From Clavibacter michiganensis (lineage in GTDB: Bacteria; Actinomycetota; Actinomycetes; Actinomycetales; Microbacteriaceae), in NCBI RefSeq assembly GCF_016907085.1, contig NZ_JAFBBJ010000001.1:3038001-3102000 (forward strand): DNA of 64,000 bases, written 5' to 3'. A model generated the notes under the pieces. It was given only the letters and a program-made list of their open reading frames with translations, searched no databases and was not told the origin of the DNA. Position numbers and translations under genes: made by a program. Below, piece after piece: positions 55,201-61,954 of this stretch. How positions within the stretch are numbered: the first letter of the stretch is position 1; each line of letters starts with the position of its first letter.

Positions 55201-58106
55201 TGCTCGCGCCCAGCACCATCGCGACGCACTTCTCGCTCGGGACGACCGGCCGCGTGCCGAACCAGGCCCCCAAGGCCGCGTTCACGCCGACCGCCGACTT
55301 CCTGACCGCCTCGTTCGACGCGACCGGATCCACGGATGCCGACGGCACGGTCACGGGCTACGCCTGGGACTTCGGCGACGGCGTCCAGGCGTCCGGCGCG
55401 ACCCAGTCGCACACGTACGCCGCGGCCGGCACCTACCCGGTGACGCTCACGGTGACGGACGACCGCGGCACGACGAACCGCACGCAGCAGGACGTCACGG
55501 TGAAGGCGGCTCCCGTCAACATCGCGCCCACCGCCGTGGTCACCGCGACCGCGACCGACCTCACCGCGAAGCTCGACGGATCCGCCTCCACGGACCCCGA
55601 CGGCACCGTCGCCTCCTCCGCGTGGGACTTCGGCGACGGCAGCACGGGCACCGGCCCGACGCCCACGCACGTCTACGCCGCGGGCGGCACCTACACGGTG
55701 ACGCTGACGGTCACGGACGACAAGGGCCTCACGGGCAGCGCGTCCACGCAGGTGACGGTCGTCGCGCCCCCGGTCAACCGGGAGCCCGCCGCGGTCATCG
55801 CGTCCACCACGACCGACCTCGTCGCGAACCTCGACGGCCGCGCCTCGAGCGACCCGGACGGCACCATCGCGTCGTGGGCGTGGGAGTTCGGCGACGGCAC
55901 GACCGGCACCGGGGCCTCCATCGCCCACCCGTACGCGACGGCCGGCACCTACACGGTCGCGCTGACGGTGACGGACGACAAGGGCGCGACCGGTCGCACG
56001 ACCGCGAGCGTCACCGTCACCGCCCCGCCCGTGAACCAGGCGCCCGTCGCCGCGTTCACGAGCACCCAGGCGAACCTCGTCGCCTCGCTCGACGCCTCCA
56101 CGTCGAGCGACCCCGACGGCACCGTGGCGTCCTACGCCTGGGCCTTCGGGGACGGGACCACCGGCACGGGCCGCACCACGACCCACGCCTACGCCGCGGC
56201 CGGCACCTTCGCGGTGTCGCTCACGGTCACGGACGACAAGGGCCTCGCCACGACGAGCACCTCGCAGGTGACCGTCCAGGCGCCCGCGTCGAACGTGCTC
56301 GCGCAGGACTCGTTCGGCCGCACGGTCGCGACGGGGTGGGGCACGGCCGACCTCGGCGGCGCCTGGCGCGTCACCGGCGGCACCAACATCGTCAAGGTGC
56401 AGGACGGCACGGGCCAGGTCGTCTCGCCGAAGGGCGAGACCCGCACGATGACCCTCGACGCGGTCTCCACCACCTCGTCGGACGTCAGCGCGACCTTCTC
56501 GCTCGACGCCGTCCCCACGGGCGGCGGCTCCTACACCCGGGTCAACTCCCGCCAGGTCGGTTCGGCCTTCTACCAGACGCAGGTCTGGATCAAGGCGACC
56601 GGGCAGATCCAGCTGGTGCAGTCGGAGGGGGCGACGACCCTCGGGTCGTACATCCTCCCCGGCACGACCTACCAGGCCGGCCAGCAGCTCCGCGTCCGCG
56701 TCCTGACGACCGGCACCTCGCCGACCACCGTCAAGGCGAAGGTGTGGGTCGCCGGCCAGGCCGAGCCCGCCGCCTGGCAGACGAGCGTCACCAGCTCGAC
56801 CGCCGCGCTGCAGACCGCCGGCTCCGTCGGGATCCAGACCTACCTCTCGGGGTCGGCGACGGCACCCGTGACCACGCGGATCGACGACCTGGTCGTCGCC
56901 CGCGACGGCCAGGCGCCCGCACCCGCGCCCGCCAACCAGGCCCCGACGGCGGCGTTCACGTCGACCGCGAAGGACCTGACGGCGTCGTTCGACGGATCCA
57001 CGTCGACGGACGCCGACGGCACGGTCGCGTCCTACGCCTGGGCGTTCGGCGACGGGACGACGGGCACCGGCAGGACCGCGACCCACGCCTACGCCGCGGC
57101 CGGCACGTACACGGTGTCGCTCACGGTGACGGACGACAAGGGCCTCGTCTCGGCGAAGAAGGACGGGACGGTCACGGTGACCGCGCCGGTCGTCGCGCCG
57201 GCCAACCAGGCCCCGGCCGCCGCGTTCACGTCGACGGCCAAGGACCTGACGGCCTCGTTCGACGGATCCACGTCGACCGATGCGGACGGCACGGTCGCCT
57301 CGTACGCCTGGGCGTTCGGGGACGGGACGACCGGCACCGGTCGCACCGTGGATCACGCCTACGCCACGGCCGGCACCTACGCGGTGTCGCTCACGGTGAC
57401 GGACGACAAGGGCCTGGTCTCGGCGAAGAAGGACGGCACGGTCACGGTGACCGCGCCGGTCGTCACGCCGCCCGCCGCCGGGATCCTCGCGCAGGATACC
57501 TTCACCCGCACCGCCGCGAACGGCTGGGGCACGGCGGAGACCGGGGGCGCCTGGCGCATCACCGGCAACGCGTCGATCCTCAAGGTGCAGGACGGGAAGG
57601 CGCAGGTCACGAGCCCCGCCGGCGAGACCCGCACCGCGAGCCTCGACGCCGTGAGCACCACCACCTCGGACGCGCAGGTCTCCTTCGCGCTCGACAAGGT
57701 GCCCACGGGCGGCGGCGCGTACGTGCGGATCAACTCGCGCCAGGTCGGCACGTCGACCTACCAGACGCAGGTCTGGGTGCGGTCGACCGGCCAGGTCATG
57801 ATCGTGCAGTCGGAGAACGGCACCAACCTCAAGTCGGTCGTCGTCCCGAACCTCACGTACACGGCCGGGCAGCAGCTGCGGGTCCGCGTGCAGGTCACGG
57901 GCACGTCGCCCACCACGATGAACGCGAAGGTCTGGCCCGTCGCCCAGGCCGAGCCGACGGCGTGGCAGTCGACGACGACCGGGACCCTGGCCGCCCTGCA
58001 GACCGCGGGCACCTTCGGGATCCAGACGTACCTGTCGAGCTCGGCCGCCGGACCCGTCGCGTTCACGCTCGACGACCTGCTGGTGACGGACGGCACCGCC
58101 CGATGA
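52212..58106 (+). CDS. giant secreted multidomain protein: beta-propeller, two LamG, six PKD, two repeat modules
   Basis: A 1964-residue exported protein. The signal peptide ends at PAMA-DS near residue 34. Domains in order: beta-propeller-like region (about 55-440, repeated VGG/YVAG-type blades); fibronectin III-like segment (about 450-550); LamG domains (about 555-775 and 789-1010); PKD domains 1-4 (about 1017-1357, each with a WDFGDG or WAFGDG core); a module of about 210 residues (1358-1572, DSFGRT...DDLVVARD); PKD 5-6 (about 1575-1755); and a second copy of the module (1759-1964). There is no LPxTG or other anchor. AAGGA precedes the ATG. It is 46 bp behind glycosyltransferase genes, so it is probably co-expressed with exopolysaccharide synthesis. 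Adhesion or matrix binding is likely (inference). Confidence 0.88.
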   Translation: MSIISTAGRRLAAMTAAAAVILSAVVIAQPAMADSAPVDPTDPKTPVTVTADPLPTTQIDGVAWSQVVVGNTVYVAGKFQNARPAGAAAGTNLTPRSNLLAYDIRTGALITSFAPKLNAQALSVTASPDGSRIYVVGDFTDIDGQGYYRAAAFSTATGKIIPTFRPIMGSQTRTVSASNDTVYLGGTFQSVNGAARKYLAAVSATNGQNTAFVADADTVVDALTLTKDASKLIVGGRFTQLSGTPTYGLGAVDPASGASLPWAANQQVKNAGAESSITSLYATDDRVYGSGYTFGAGGNLEGAFSADPNTGVVNWVEDCHGDTYSVFATSKVAYVAGHPHYCGNIGGFPQTDPWTFQHSLAFSKTATGTATADPYGYANWAGTPSPSLLNWFPKYVTGSFTGQGQAAWSVNGNEDYIVVGGEFPFVNTTAQQGLVRYAMAKDAPNKVGPNGNDQLVPKSISYTKGEARVSWQATFDRDNARLTYKVIRDGKTATPVYQVTQDSTFWNRPSMGFIDKGLVPGSSHTYKVVVTDSSGNSTDRNGAAPVTITDQSGSDAYATSVKDDGATAYYPLDEKDGTAGLDHVAFEDLRVDAATRGAAGPIDGSTATTFSGQDGSFAVTPQAVKAPDTFSVESWVKTTSTNGGKVVGFGGSSTGTSNNYDRMVYLDNDGRILFGVYTGATQTLSSAPGFNDGKWHQIVATMGAEGMKLFVDGKLAGQRADTTRGQDYTGYWRVGGDNLGGWPNQPRSYYLAGDIAQVAVYPTALTRADVVDHLVASGRTSPIPPAPADAYGKAVYAADPSSYWRLDDADGSSTLKDAGQNDVGANVGRNVRFGQAGALSGPVGQAAAFSDSIAVSQQRVANPTAYSLEMWFQTTTTRGGKLIGFGDNADPFAFSGSYDRHVYMQDDGRLQFGTWTGQTNLATSPRAYNDGQWHHMVASQGSDGLKLYVDGDLVGQNGQTQAQAYDGYWRIGGDNTWGSSSGTFEGRMDEVAVYPTVLAPSTIATHFSLGTTGRVPNQAPKAAFTPTADFLTASFDATGSTDADGTVTGYAWDFGDGVQASGATQSHTYAAAGTYPVTLTVTDDRGTTNRTQQDVTVKAAPVNIAPTAVVTATATDLTAKLDGSASTDPDGTVASSAWDFGDGSTGTGPTPTHVYAAGGTYTVTLTVTDDKGLTGSASTQVTVVAPPVNREPAAVIASTTTDLVANLDGRASSDPDGTIASWAWEFGDGTTGTGASIAHPYATAGTYTVALTVTDDKGATGRTTASVTVTAPPVNQAPVAAFTSTQANLVASLDASTSSDPDGTVASYAWAFGDGTTGTGRTTTHAYAAAGTFAVSLTVTDDKGLATTSTSQVTVQAPASNVLAQDSFGRTVATGWGTADLGGAWRVTGGTNIVKVQDGTGQVVSPKGETRTMTLDAVSTTSSDVSATFSLDAVPTGGGSYTRVNSRQVGSAFYQTQVWIKATGQIQLVQSEGATTLGSYILPGTTYQAGQQLRVRVLTTGTSPTTVKAKVWVAGQAEPAAWQTSVTSSTAALQTAGSVGIQTYLSGSATAPVTTRIDDLVVARDGQAPAPAPANQAPTAAFTSTAKDLTASFDGSTSTDADGTVASYAWAFGDGTTGTGRTATHAYAAAGTYTVSLTVTDDKGLVSAKKDGTVTVTAPVVAPANQAPAAAFTSTAKDLTASFDGSTSTDADGTVASYAWAFGDGTTGTGRTVDHAYATAGTYAVSLTVTDDKGLVSAKKDGTVTVTAPVVTPPAAGILAQDTFTRTAANGWGTAETGGAWRITGNASILKVQDGKAQVTSPAGETRTASLDAVSTTTSDAQVSFALDKVPTGGGAYVRINSRQVGTSTYQTQVWVRSTGQVMIVQSENGTNLKSVVVPNLTYTAGQQLRVRVQVTGTSPTTMNAKVWPVAQAEPTAWQSTTTGTLAALQTAGTFGIQTYLSSSAAGPVAFTLDDLLVTDGTAR
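56931..57470. repeat. 270-bp tandem duplication encoding PKD domains 5 and 6
   Basis: Units 56931-57200 and 57201-57470 begin with the same GCCAACCAGGCCCC and are nearly identical at DNA level, far more alike than PKD 1-4 are to each other. This points to a recent in-frame duplication, or ongoing gene conversion, in the giant surface protein. Confidence 0.85.
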
Positions 58107-58120
58107 GCTAGCAGCCGGAT

Positions 58121-58173
58121 GACGACGCCCCGGCGGGCGGGTCCCACGCGGACCCGCCCGCCGGGGCGTCGTC
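58121..58173 (+). terminator. very strong hairpin terminator after the giant surface protein gene
   Basis: A perfect 24-bp GC-rich stem (58121-58144 with 58150-58173) and a five-base CACGC loop, 14 bp after the stop codon. It is the longest uninterrupted inverted repeat I saw in the window and has no T-tract. Confidence 0.88.
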
Positions 58174-58225
58174 CTGACATGATCGACAGGGCCGTTCCGC
58201 GGCCGGGGGAATGAGAGGGGGAGAC

Positions 58226-58273
58226 ATGGCGGCACCACGCCTGCGCGCGCTCCCGGGGAAGGGGACGCGATGA
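58226..58273 (+). CDS. 15-residue leader ORF coupled to the polymerase gene
   Basis: A 15-codon frame with a strong AGAGGGGGAG ribosome site before its ATG. Its TGA overlaps the ATG of the Wzy-like gene (ATGA). The peptide is basic and has no recognisable function. The downstream gene also has AAGGGGA within this frame, so coupling would boost rather than be essential for its translation. Confidence 0.4.
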   Translation: MAAPRLRALPGKGTR

Positions 58274-59643
58274 GCGCCCTGCTCGCCGGATCCGGCCTCC
58301 AGACCCTGCTCCTCCTCGGAATCGCGCTCGCGGGCGGCGCCCTCCTGCTGCTCGTCCTGCGGCGCCTGCCGCGCACGGCCGTGGCCCTCTGGCTCGTCGT
58401 GCTCTCCTTCGTGCCCGTCTGGTCGGGCGTGCCGCTCGGCGGCTACTACCTCCCGCCGTCCACGGTGGCGGCCGTCCTCGTGATCCTCGCGATCGTGCCC
58501 GTGCCGGGCTTCCGGGTCTCGCCGCTCGACGTGCTCGTCGTTCTGATGACCGCGGCCGGGTTCGCCGGCGTGGTCGTGGGCGGCGGCGCGGGCATCGGCA
58601 TGTCCACGCTCGTGACGTTCCTCACCTACGCGCTGCCGGGGTACCTGCTCGGGCGCATGGCGGCGCACCGGATCGGCATGGCGTCGTTGCACGCGATCGT
58701 CGCCGTCGTCTTCACGGTCGTCGCCGCGCTCGCGATCGTGGAGTTCGTCACCGGCTGGAACCCGTTCGTGCTCCTGCCCGGGAACGCGGGCCTGCGTGAG
58801 ACGTGGGCGACGCTGCAGGGGCGCGGCGGCATCGTCCGGGCGGAGGGCGCGTACGGTCACTCGATCGCGCTCGGCTCGGCGCTCGCCATCGCGATCCCGC
58901 TCACGCTCGCGTCCCGCTTCGGCCTCCCGGTGCGCCTCGGCATGACGGCCGTGATGATGCTCGCGGCGGTCCTCACCTTCAGCCGCGTCGGCATGCTCGG
59001 GGCCGTCCTCGGCCTCGTCCTGTCCATCGTGTTCCTCCGCGACGCCATCTCGCTCCGCGTGCGCGCCACCGTCACGGCGGGCGTCGTCGTGGTCGCGGCC
59101 GCGGTCGCCCCCTTCGTGCAGTCCGTGTTCGACGACGCCGGCACGGAAGCGAGCGCCAGCTCCGACTACCGCGGCGACCTCTACAGCCTCGTGCCCGGCA
59201 TGGGGATCCTCGGCACGACGCCCGAGGCGCACCGCGGCAGCGACGGCCGCGTCTTCTACGGGCCGTTCCGCTCCATCGACAGCCAGCTCGTGCTCACGGG
59301 GCTCACGTTCGGCCTGCTCGTCGCGGGCGCCGTGCTCGTCGCCCTCGCGATCGGCGTCTGGCTCGTGCTGCGGGGGCACGCGACCGCGGCCACCATCGCG
59401 CTCGTCGCGCAGATCCCCGCGCTCGCCTCGGTGGCGCTGATCACCCAGTACGCGACGCTCGTGTGGTTCCTCGCGGGGGTCGCGGCGACCAGCCAGATCC
59501 TCCGCCGCGACGCCATGCCCCTGCCCGCGCCGCCGCCCGACCCCGTCGCGGCCGACCCCGTCGAGGCCCGCGCCGCCGACCACCCCGATCCCGCCCGCAT
59601 CACCGCCCCGCCGCTCCTACCCGGAAGAACCCCCTCACGATGA
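58270..59643 (+). CDS. O-antigen ligase/Wzy-like polysaccharide polymerase
   Basis: A 457-residue protein with about ten to twelve hydrophobic helices. A large external loop (about residues 285-350) contains the conserved Arg and the DYRGDLYSL and SIDSQLVLTGLTFG segments typical of O-antigen ligase/Wzy polymerases. It polymerises lipid-linked repeat units outside the membrane, or ligates sugars to an acceptor. The last 45 residues are cytoplasmic and Pro/Ala-rich. The ATG overlaps a 15-codon leader frame, and its stop overlaps the tyrosine-kinase start (ATGA). Confidence 0.85.
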   Translation: MSALLAGSGLQTLLLLGIALAGGALLLLVLRRLPRTAVALWLVVLSFVPVWSGVPLGGYYLPPSTVAAVLVILAIVPVPGFRVSPLDVLVVLMTAAGFAGVVVGGGAGIGMSTLVTFLTYALPGYLLGRMAAHRIGMASLHAIVAVVFTVVAALAIVEFVTGWNPFVLLPGNAGLRETWATLQGRGGIVRAEGAYGHSIALGSALAIAIPLTLASRFGLPVRLGMTAVMMLAAVLTFSRVGMLGAVLGLVLSIVFLRDAISLRVRATVTAGVVVVAAAVAPFVQSVFDDAGTEASASSDYRGDLYSLVPGMGILGTTPEAHRGSDGRVFYGPFRSIDSQLVLTGLTFGLLVAGAVLVALAIGVWLVLRGHATAATIALVAQIPALASVALITQYATLVWFLAGVAATSQILRRDAMPLPAPPPDPVAADPVEARAADHPDPARITAPPLLPGRTPSR

Positions 59644-61028
59644 CGCTCCACGAGTTCACCGCCCTGCTCCGCCGACTCTGGTACGTCGTGGTCGCCGCCA
59701 CGCTCGCGGGCGGCGCGGTCGCGTTCGGCCTGTCCCAGCTCGCGACGCCCGTGTACACCGCGCAGTCCCGGCTCTACTTCTCGCTGAGCAGCGGATCCAG
59801 CGCGAGCGACCTCAACCAGGGCGCCACCTACACGCAGAGCCAGATGCTGTCGTTCGGCGAGCTCGCGGAGTCGCCCGCGGTGCTGGAGCCCGTGATCACG
59901 CGCCTCGGCCTCGACGTCACGCCGCAGGAGCTCGCGCGCGCCGTCACCGTCACGACGCCGCAGAACACCGTGATCATGGAGATCAGCGTCACCGAGCCGT
60001 CGCCGTCCGACGCGGCGGAGATCGCCAACGCGGTCGCGACCAGCCTCCGCGACACGGCCGAGGCGTACGCGCCGGCGGGCGCCGAGGGCTCGCCCACCGT
60101 CTCCGTGCGCGTGATCCAGGAGGCCCCCGAGCCTGAGAACCAGTCCGCCCCGAACGGCCGCACCAACACGCTCGCCGGCCTGCTGCTCGGCCTCCTCGCG
60201 GGCCTGCTCGGCCTCGCGCTCGTGCGCCTGCTCGACACGCGCGTCCGCTCCGCCGAGGCCGTCGCGCACCTGACGACCGCGCCGCTGCTCGGGGCGCTCG
60301 AGCGCGAGCGCGGCGTGACCGGCCTCGCGATGGCGGTCCGGCCGCTGTCGACCGCGGCCGAGGGCTTCCGCCAGCTCAAGGCGAACCTGCGCTTCGTTCT
60401 CCTCGGCGACCGGTCGTCGAGCATCGTCGTCACGTCCTCGATCCCCGGCGAGGGCAAGTCCACGGTCGCCGCGAACCTCGCGATGTCGCTCAGCGAGGGC
60501 GGGCGCCGCGTGCTGCTCGTCGACGCCGACCTCCGCCGGCCCGTCGTCGCGCAGTACCTCGGGCTCGAGGGCGACGCGGGCCTCACCACCGTGCTCGTCG
60601 GCCAGGCGCTCCTCGAGGACGTCGTGCAGCCCTGGGGCGACGGCACGCTCCACGTGCTGACCAGCGGCGAGATCCCGCCGAACCCGAGCGAGCTGCTCGC
60701 GTCATCCCGCATGGAGGACCTGGTCGGCCTGGCCAAGGCGACCTACGACGTCATCGTGATCGACACCGCCCCGCTCATCGCGGTCGCCGACGCCGCGTTC
60801 GTCGCGCGCATGACCGACGGCGCGATCGTCGTCGCCGACCAGACGCGCGTGCACCGCGCCCAGCTCTCCGAGGCGCTCGACGCGGTCGAGAAGTCCGGCG
60901 GATCCGTGCTGGGCGTCGTGCTCAACAAGGTGCGCCCCACGAAGGACAAGCGCGCGTACTACCGCGCGGAGACCGAGCAGGCGGGGCGCGCGGGGCGGGC
61001 GGCGGGGAAGGCGCACGTCGCGGGGTGA
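59640..61028 (+). CDS. Wzz-type chain-length regulator fused to BY-kinase (capsular tyrosine kinase)
   Basis: A 462-residue bacterial tyrosine kinase in one chain. A Wzz domain lies between two membrane helices (about 15-35 and 178-200). The cytoplasmic kinase domain carries Walker A SSIPGEGKST near residue 265, Walker A' VLLVDADLRRP near 292 and Walker B VIVIDTAP near 370. The C-terminal tyrosine cluster is reduced to one adjacent pair (RAYYRAE near residue 442), unlike the four to seven tyrosines of many homologues. It controls polymer length through autophosphorylation and works with the adjacent polymerase. No phosphatase gene is visible nearby. Confidence 0.92.
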   Translation: MTLHEFTALLRRLWYVVVAATLAGGAVAFGLSQLATPVYTAQSRLYFSLSSGSSASDLNQGATYTQSQMLSFGELAESPAVLEPVITRLGLDVTPQELARAVTVTTPQNTVIMEISVTEPSPSDAAEIANAVATSLRDTAEAYAPAGAEGSPTVSVRVIQEAPEPENQSAPNGRTNTLAGLLLGLLAGLLGLALVRLLDTRVRSAEAVAHLTTAPLLGALERERGVTGLAMAVRPLSTAAEGFRQLKANLRFVLLGDRSSSIVVTSSIPGEGKSTVAANLAMSLSEGGRRVLLVDADLRRPVVAQYLGLEGDAGLTTVLVGQALLEDVVQPWGDGTLHVLTSGEIPPNPSELLASSRMEDLVGLAKATYDVIVIDTAPLIAVADAAFVARMTDGAIVVADQTRVHRAQLSEALDAVEKSGGSVLGVVLNKVRPTKDKRAYYRAETEQAGRAGRAAGKAHVAG

Positions 61029-61043
61029 GGGGCGGGTACGACA

Positions 61044-61080
61044 AGAGGGGCGCGACCGGATCATCCGGCCGCGCCCCTCT
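61044..61080. terminator. bidirectional hairpin between convergent genes
   Basis: An 11-bp perfect outer stem (61044-61054 with 61070-61080), one A-C mismatch, then a further CCGG/CCGG inner stem. It lies between the tyrosine-kinase stop and the convergent gene ending at 61108 and can serve both. Confidence 0.75.
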
Positions 61081-61107
61081 CGTCGGCAGCGGGTGGTGCG
61101 TCGCCCC

Positions 61108-61755
61108 CTACTGGAACACGACCACCGGCGACCCGGCGTCGCGCGCCACGACCACGCTGATCGCGTCGGCCGACGCCGCCGGCACGCTGAACACGTAGTC
61201 GCCGGTCGCGGAGGCGCTGGGCTCGAGGGAGCCGCGGATCACGGTGTCGGAGTCGGCGGGCGTCGCGGGCGTGCGGTCGGCGCCGTAGAAGACGTTGACG
61301 GCCACGGAGTCGACCGGGACGGCCTCTCCTGTGACGTTCACGAGCTCGAGCCGCACGTCGACCGCGTCGCCGCTCAGCTCGCCCACGCGTCCGCCGTCGG
61401 TGCTGGTCGGCGTGACGGAGACGATGCGGGCCTGGATCGAGCCGGGGAACGTCGCGGTCTCGTCGAGGCCGACCGTGGTCGCCACCTCCTGGCCGAGCGC
61501 CCGGGTGTCGCCGTCGGGGAGCGGGGCCGGGGCCTCGGTGGCGCCCGCGGTGGGGGCGACCTCCGACCAGTCCTTCGTGTCGGCGGCCGCCGCGGGGGCG
61601 TCGGATCCGGATCCGTTCACCACGACCGTGCCGACCACGGCGGCGACGGCGAGGACGGAGGCGGCGCCGATCACGGCGACGGTGGTGCGGCGGCTGCGGG
61701 CGCGACGCTCGCGGCGCGGACGCAGGTCGGACGGGGTGCTCTCGGGTGCGGGCAT
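61108..61755 (-). CDS. membrane-anchored hypothetical protein, DUF4352/telokin-like
   Basis: A 215-residue protein. An Arg-rich cytoplasmic N-terminus (about 1-25) is followed by one membrane helix (about 26-48, TTVAVIGAASVLAVAAVVGTVV), then an extracellular Ser/Ala-rich spacer. A beta-rich domain (about 90-215) has the pattern of DUF4352 Ig-like domains: VDVRLELVNVTGEAVPVDS, VFYGADRTPA and a C-terminal VVVFQ. The start at ATG 61755 has GAAGAAGG upstream. Function unknown; family members are often surface-exposed accessory proteins. Lies between polysaccharide genes, so an envelope role is plausible. Confidence 0.75.
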   Translation of the reverse strand: MPAPESTPSDLRPRRERRARSRRTTVAVIGAASVLAVAAVVGTVVVNGSGSDAPAAAADTKDWSEVAPTAGATEAPAPLPDGDTRALGQEVATTVGLDETATFPGSIQARIVSVTPTSTDGGRVGELSGDAVDVRLELVNVTGEAVPVDSVAVNVFYGADRTPATPADSDTVIRGSLEPSASATGDYVFSVPAASADAISVVVARDAGSPVVVFQ

Positions 61756-61877
61756 GGCCTTCTTCGCTCGTCGGGTACGGCGGAAGACGGGCCCGACGAC
61801 CAGGGCGGGTCGGCGGCGCGGGGCGGGCGGGCGATGGGTGGTCGACCGACGCAGGATTCCGGGTCTTCTGCCCTCGC

Positions 61878-61883
61878 ATAGTA
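61878..61883 (-). promoter_or_regulatory. -10 box TACTAT upstream of the DUF4352-like gene
   Basis: TACTAT on the minus strand, about 120 bases before the start codon, in a less GC-rich patch. The same GTACTAT word occurs at the iolE-iolG promoter. No -35 box is evident. Confidence 0.4.
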
Positions 61884-61954
61884 CGTCCGGCACCGCGCGC
61901 CGACGAGTCCCCCGTCCAGGGGAGGCCGCCGCCGGACGGGCCGCGCGGATCCGC

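Noticed and set aside
52179..58376. Minus-strand open frame of about 2065 codons opposite the giant surface protein
   Set aside because: It mirrors the codon pattern of the plus-strand gene, is made of Arg/Gly/Val-rich shadow sequence with no domains, and crosses two terminators. Long antisense frames are expected at this GC content.
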